Position numbers and translations under genes: made by a program. A stretch of 8,261 nt of DNA, taken from NCBI GenBank assembly GCA_003552365.1, contig PUKR01000018.1, positions 1 to 8,261 of the forward strand, given 5' to 3'. This DNA comes from Syntrophomonadaceae bacterium. GTDB lineage: Bacteria > Bacillota > Dethiobacteria > DTU022. The notes beneath the pieces were generated by a model that made no database searches, was not told the origin of the DNA, and worked only from the letters and a program-made list of their open reading frames with translations. Positions 6,103 to 8,261 of this stretch are shown in pieces (within the stretch, counting starts at the first letter, position 1; each line of letters begins with the position of its first letter).

Positions 6103-7107
6103 CTAACTCAGGCTTACCGCTTCCGCCAGGGCCAGGGCCATTTCCCTGGTTCCGGTAGTTCCGCCCAGATCAGGGGTTACGTATTCACCATCTTCAAGCA
6201 GGGCGGCCAGGTTTCTTTCAATTTTGTTGGCAGCTTCGTTTTCACCCAGGTAGCCCAGCATCAAAACAGCAGCCATAATCATGGCAGTGGGGTTAACCCG
6301 GTTTTGACCGGCATATTTCGGGGCGCTGCCGTGCACCGGTTCAAAGAGTGCAGATTCGTCACCGATATTCGCCCCCGGAACCAGGCCAAGCCCGCCGACC
6401 AGGCCGGCACAGAGGTCGGATAAAATATCGCCGTACAGGTTGGGCATAACCATTACTTCATACTGCCAGGGTTTTTGCACCAGCTGCATGGCCATATTAT
6501 CTACAATGCAGTCATCAAATTCCAGGTGCGGATAGTCTTCTGCCACTTTGCGAACTGCTTCTAAAAAAAGCCCGTCTGAAAGTTTAAGGATATTTGCCTT
6601 GTGAACGGCGGTTACCTTTTTTCGGCCGGCATTCTGGGCATAATCGAAAGCAAATCGAGCCACTCTTTCCGATGCTTTGCGGGTAATAATCTTAATACTT
6701 TCCGCGGCATCGTCCCCAACCATATGCTCCACTCCCGCATATAGATCTTCAGTATTTTCCCTGACCACAACCAGGTCAATCCCTTCATAGAGTGCCTTGA
6801 CGCCCGGAAAAGACCTGGCCGGCCTCAGGTTGGCATATAAATCAAGTTCCTTGCGCAGGGCCACATTGATGCTGCGAAAACCGGATCCTACAGGAGTGGT
6901 TAAGGGTCCTTTTAGACCCACTCCGGTGCTTTTAAGTGAACTGATTACTTCATCCGGCAAGGGGGTACCGTATTTTTCCAGCGCACCCTCTCCGGCGGTA
7001 ACTTCTTCCCACTTAATTTTTACTCCCGCTGCTTTAATTATTTCCAGGGTGGCCTCGGTAATCTCCGGACCGATACCGTCCCCCCTGATTAAAGTGGCTG
7101 TGTGCAT
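6103..7107 (-). CDS. icd: Isocitrate dehydrogenase, isocitrate/isopropylmalate dehydrogenase family
   Basis: This is a decarboxylating beta-hydroxyacid dehydrogenase expected to convert isocitrate to 2-oxoglutarate in the cytoplasm with a divalent metal and NAD(P). The 334-residue length matches the short bacterial form. Motifs in order are GDGIGPE at 9-15, SINVALRKELDLYANLRP at 79-96 (Ser79, Asn81, Arg85 and Arg95 for substrate), VRENTEDLYAG at 115-125 with Tyr123, AVHKAN at 167-172 with catalytic Lys170, Asp203, and NLYGDILSDL at 223-232 with metal-binding Asp227 and Asp231. The Ser-x-Asn pattern favours isocitrate over isopropylmalate. HGSAPKY at 259-265 has the Lys-Tyr pair that marks NADP use in E. 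coli Icd, where NAD enzymes usually have Asp-Ile, so cofactor choice is open. The ATG has AAAGGAG nine bases upstream, and the start lies 74 bases inside coaE, suggesting translational coupling. Homoisocitrate or tartrate dehydrogenase are less likely alternatives. Confidence 0.88.
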   Translation of the reverse strand: MHTATLIRGDGIGPEITEATLEIIKAAGVKIKWEEVTAGEGALEKYGTPLPDEVISSLKSTGVGLKGPLTTPVGSGFRSINVALRKELDLYANLRPARSFPGVKALYEGIDLVVVRENTEDLYAGVEHMVGDDAAESIKIITRKASERVARFAFDYAQNAGRKKVTAVHKANILKLSDGLFLEAVRKVAEDYPHLEFDDCIVDNMAMQLVQKPWQYEVMVMPNLYGDILSDLCAGLVGGLGLVPGANIGDESALFEPVHGSAPKYAGQNRVNPTAMIMAAVLMLGYLGENEAANKIERNLAALLEDGEYVTPDLGGTTGTREMALALAEAVSLS

Positions 7108-7720
7108 TTTTTAACTCTCCTTTACTGCTTTTTTGTAAGTTGTTCCAAAACTGATCAACCTGCCGGGCCGTTTCAGTAAGCATTCCCCGGTTGTCAATAA
7201 TAAAATCGGCATACTTCTTTTTTTCATCCAAAGGCATCTGGGCTTTTAAGCGGCTTTCCGCTTCGCTACGGCTTAGCTTATCCCTTTCTTGAAGCCTTAA
7301 AATCTGGGTTTCGCGGGGAACATATACCAGCAAAACCAGGTCGACCGTTTCCTGCATCCCGGCTTCAAGCAATAAGGGAATATCATATACCAGTACGGCA
7401 CCGGGATCTTTCTCCCTGATTTCTTCCGATAAACTGATAAAACGCTTCCCGACCCAGGGATGGACAATCTTATTCAGCTTTTCAAGCTTGGCTTTGTCGT
7501 TAAATACCAGGTTGGCCAGCCTGGCCCGGTCCAGGTTGCGGTCGGGAAGGAGGATTGAAGGGCCGAGCCAGTTGACTATCTCCTGCCAGGCCGGCTGGTC
7601 CGGCTCGACCGCTTCCCTGGCCAGCTGGTCGGCATCGAGCAGGTAGGCCCCTTTTTGTTCAAGCATTCTTGCCACTGTGCTTTTACCCGAAGCAATTCCC
7701 CCGGTAAGGCCGATAATCAA
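7034..7720 (-). CDS. coaE: Dephospho-CoA kinase
   Basis: CoaE phosphorylates the ribose 3'-hydroxyl of dephospho-CoA with ATP, the last step of coenzyme A synthesis, in the cytoplasm. The P-loop GLTGGIASGKST is at 4-15, followed by DAD at 29-31, HPWV at 87-90, the DIPLLLEAG motif at 113-121 and IIDNRG at 174-179. These are all in normal family order. The start is TTG at 7720, which gives the typical MIIGLTGG beginning; AAAGGA lies 11 bases upstream, and a closer GGGAG abuts the codon. Family members are usually about 200 residues. Here the conserved part ends near residue 200, and residues 205-228 are read out of frame over the start of idh, giving a basic, Gly-rich tail unlike any CoaE element. 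The gene follows mutM by 27 bases, a linkage common in Bacillota, so a mutM-coaE-idh transcript is likely. Confidence 0.93.
   Translation of the reverse strand: MIIGLTGGIASGKSTVARMLEQKGAYLLDADQLAREAVEPDQPAWQEIVNWLGPSILLPDRNLDRARLANLVFNDKAKLEKLNKIVHPWVGKRFISLSEEIREKDPGAVLVYDIPLLLEAGMQETVDLVLLVYVPRETQILRLQERDKLSRSEAESRLKAQMPLDEKKKYADFIIDNRGMLTETARQVDQFWNNLQKSSKGELKNAHSHFNQGGRYRSGDYRGHPGNN
7117..7123 (-). promoter_or_regulatory. Ribosome binding site of idh, inside the coaE reading frame
   Basis: AAAGGAG on the minus strand lies nine bases before the idh ATG at 7107 and within codons 200-202 of coaE. It fixes the idh start, because the protein then begins right at the family's usual N-terminus (GDGIGPE at 9-15). 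It also means ribosomes translating the coaE tail pass over the idh initiation region, as expected for coupled translation. Confidence 0.65.
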
Positions 7721-7747
7721 CTCCCGATCAATCCTTTCTCTTTAACC

Positions 7748-8261
7748 TTAACTTTTCGGCGGTTCCTGGCAGCGGGGGCAGTAATAAGTGCCCCTTCCCC
7801 CCACGGTAATTTTTTCAATCGGCGTTCCGCAGGCGCAGGTTTCACCTTTGCGTCCATAAACTTTAAGACGGGACTGGAAATCACCCAGGGCCCCGCTGGA
7901 GGTGCGATAATCTCGGAATGTAGTCCCGCCGTACTTAATTCCGTCGGTTAATACCTGCCTGATCTGGCGATATAGTTCTTCCGCTTCCGAGCGGTTTAAT
8001 TCAGCTGCCCTGCGTTCCGGATGAAGCCCGCATCGGTAAAGACACTCATCGGTATAAATATTTCCCATCCCGGCGGCAAAACGCTGGTCTAAAAGCAACG
8101 GTTTGAGTTTTGCCCCCTTTCTCTTTGCCAAAAGCTTAACGAACTCATCGCAGCATAGATCGTCAAAAATATCGGGGCCTATATTTCTTAAAACTATTTC
8201 ATGCAGTTCGCGCTCATCTTCTACCAGCCAAAGACGCCCGAAACGGCGCATATCGCAGTAG
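7748..8261 (-). CDS. mutM: Formamidopyrimidine-DNA glycosylase (Fpg/MutM), C-terminal part, cut by the window edge
   Basis: MutM removes oxidised purines such as 8-oxoguanine and FapyG from DNA and nicks the abasic site. Only about 170 C-terminal residues are present. The frame stays open to base 8261, and the residues YCDMRRFG there correspond to the internal family motif Y-x-D-x-R-R-F-G, so the methionine at 8251 is not a start. The catalytic N-terminal Pro-Glu lies outside the window. The helix-two-turn-helix region is clear, with KPLLLDQ followed by AAGMGNIYTDECL, as is the C-terminal zinc finger ending in GRGTYYCPRCQ. The first cysteine pair reads C-A-C (codons TGC GCC TGC near 7830), one residue shorter than the usual C-x2-C. 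coaE starts 27 bases downstream. Family identity is certain from these motifs; the missing part prevents judging whether the enzyme is complete. Confidence 0.93.
   Translation of the reverse strand, partial: YCDMRRFGRLWLVEDERELHEIVLRNIGPDIFDDLCCDEFVKLLAKRKGAKLKPLLLDQRFAAGMGNIYTDECLYRCGLHPERRAAELNRSEAEELYRQIRQVLTDGIKYGGTTFRDYRTSSGALGDFQSRLKVYGRKGETCACGTPIEKITVGGRGTYYCPRCQEPPKS

Overview
The window looks like chromosomal DNA from a Gram-positive-type anaerobe of the Clostridia (Bacillota). The evidence is indirect: GC content near 50 percent, strong purine-rich Shine-Dalgarno sites, TTG start usage, a mutM-coaE pair as commonly found beside polA in Bacillota, and a 334-residue isocitrate dehydrogenase of the short bacterial type. 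No rRNA, tRNA, CRISPR array, insertion sequence or phage gene is visible, so the genus cannot be fixed. The genes form two converging groups.

Plus strand, 1-3809: a 617-residue (alpha/alpha)6-barrel glycosidase without a signal peptide, then a sugar:cation symporter of the GPH (melibiose carrier) family 38 bases downstream, then after about 100 bases an independent YbaK/EbsC-type aminoacyl-tRNA deacylase. The first two form a plausible import-and-hydrolyse module: the symporter brings in a glycoside, which the cytoplasmic glycosidase then cleaves.

Minus strand, 8261 down to 3855, in transcription order: mutM (Fpg DNA glycosylase, cut by the window edge), coaE (dephospho-CoA kinase, TTG start), an isocitrate dehydrogenase whose start lies 74 bases inside coaE, and two neighbouring nitrilase-superfamily genes. 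Spacing is tight through idh and then loosens to 82 and 150 bases, so the last gene may have its own promoter.

The most unusual content is the nitrilase pair. The second gene (3855-4982) keeps the full Glu-Lys-Cys catalytic triad. The first (5133-6020) is recognisably its paralogue, with flanking motifs conserved, but all three triad positions are replaced (Glu to Ala, Lys to Gln, Cys to Gly). This looks like an intact, maintained pseudoenzyme beside an active relative, possibly a two-subunit or regulatory arrangement. Other points worth attention are the out-of-frame coaE tail over idh, an uncertain start for the active nitrilase, an apparently NADP-type residue pair in the dehydrogenase, and a shortened first zinc knuckle in MutM.
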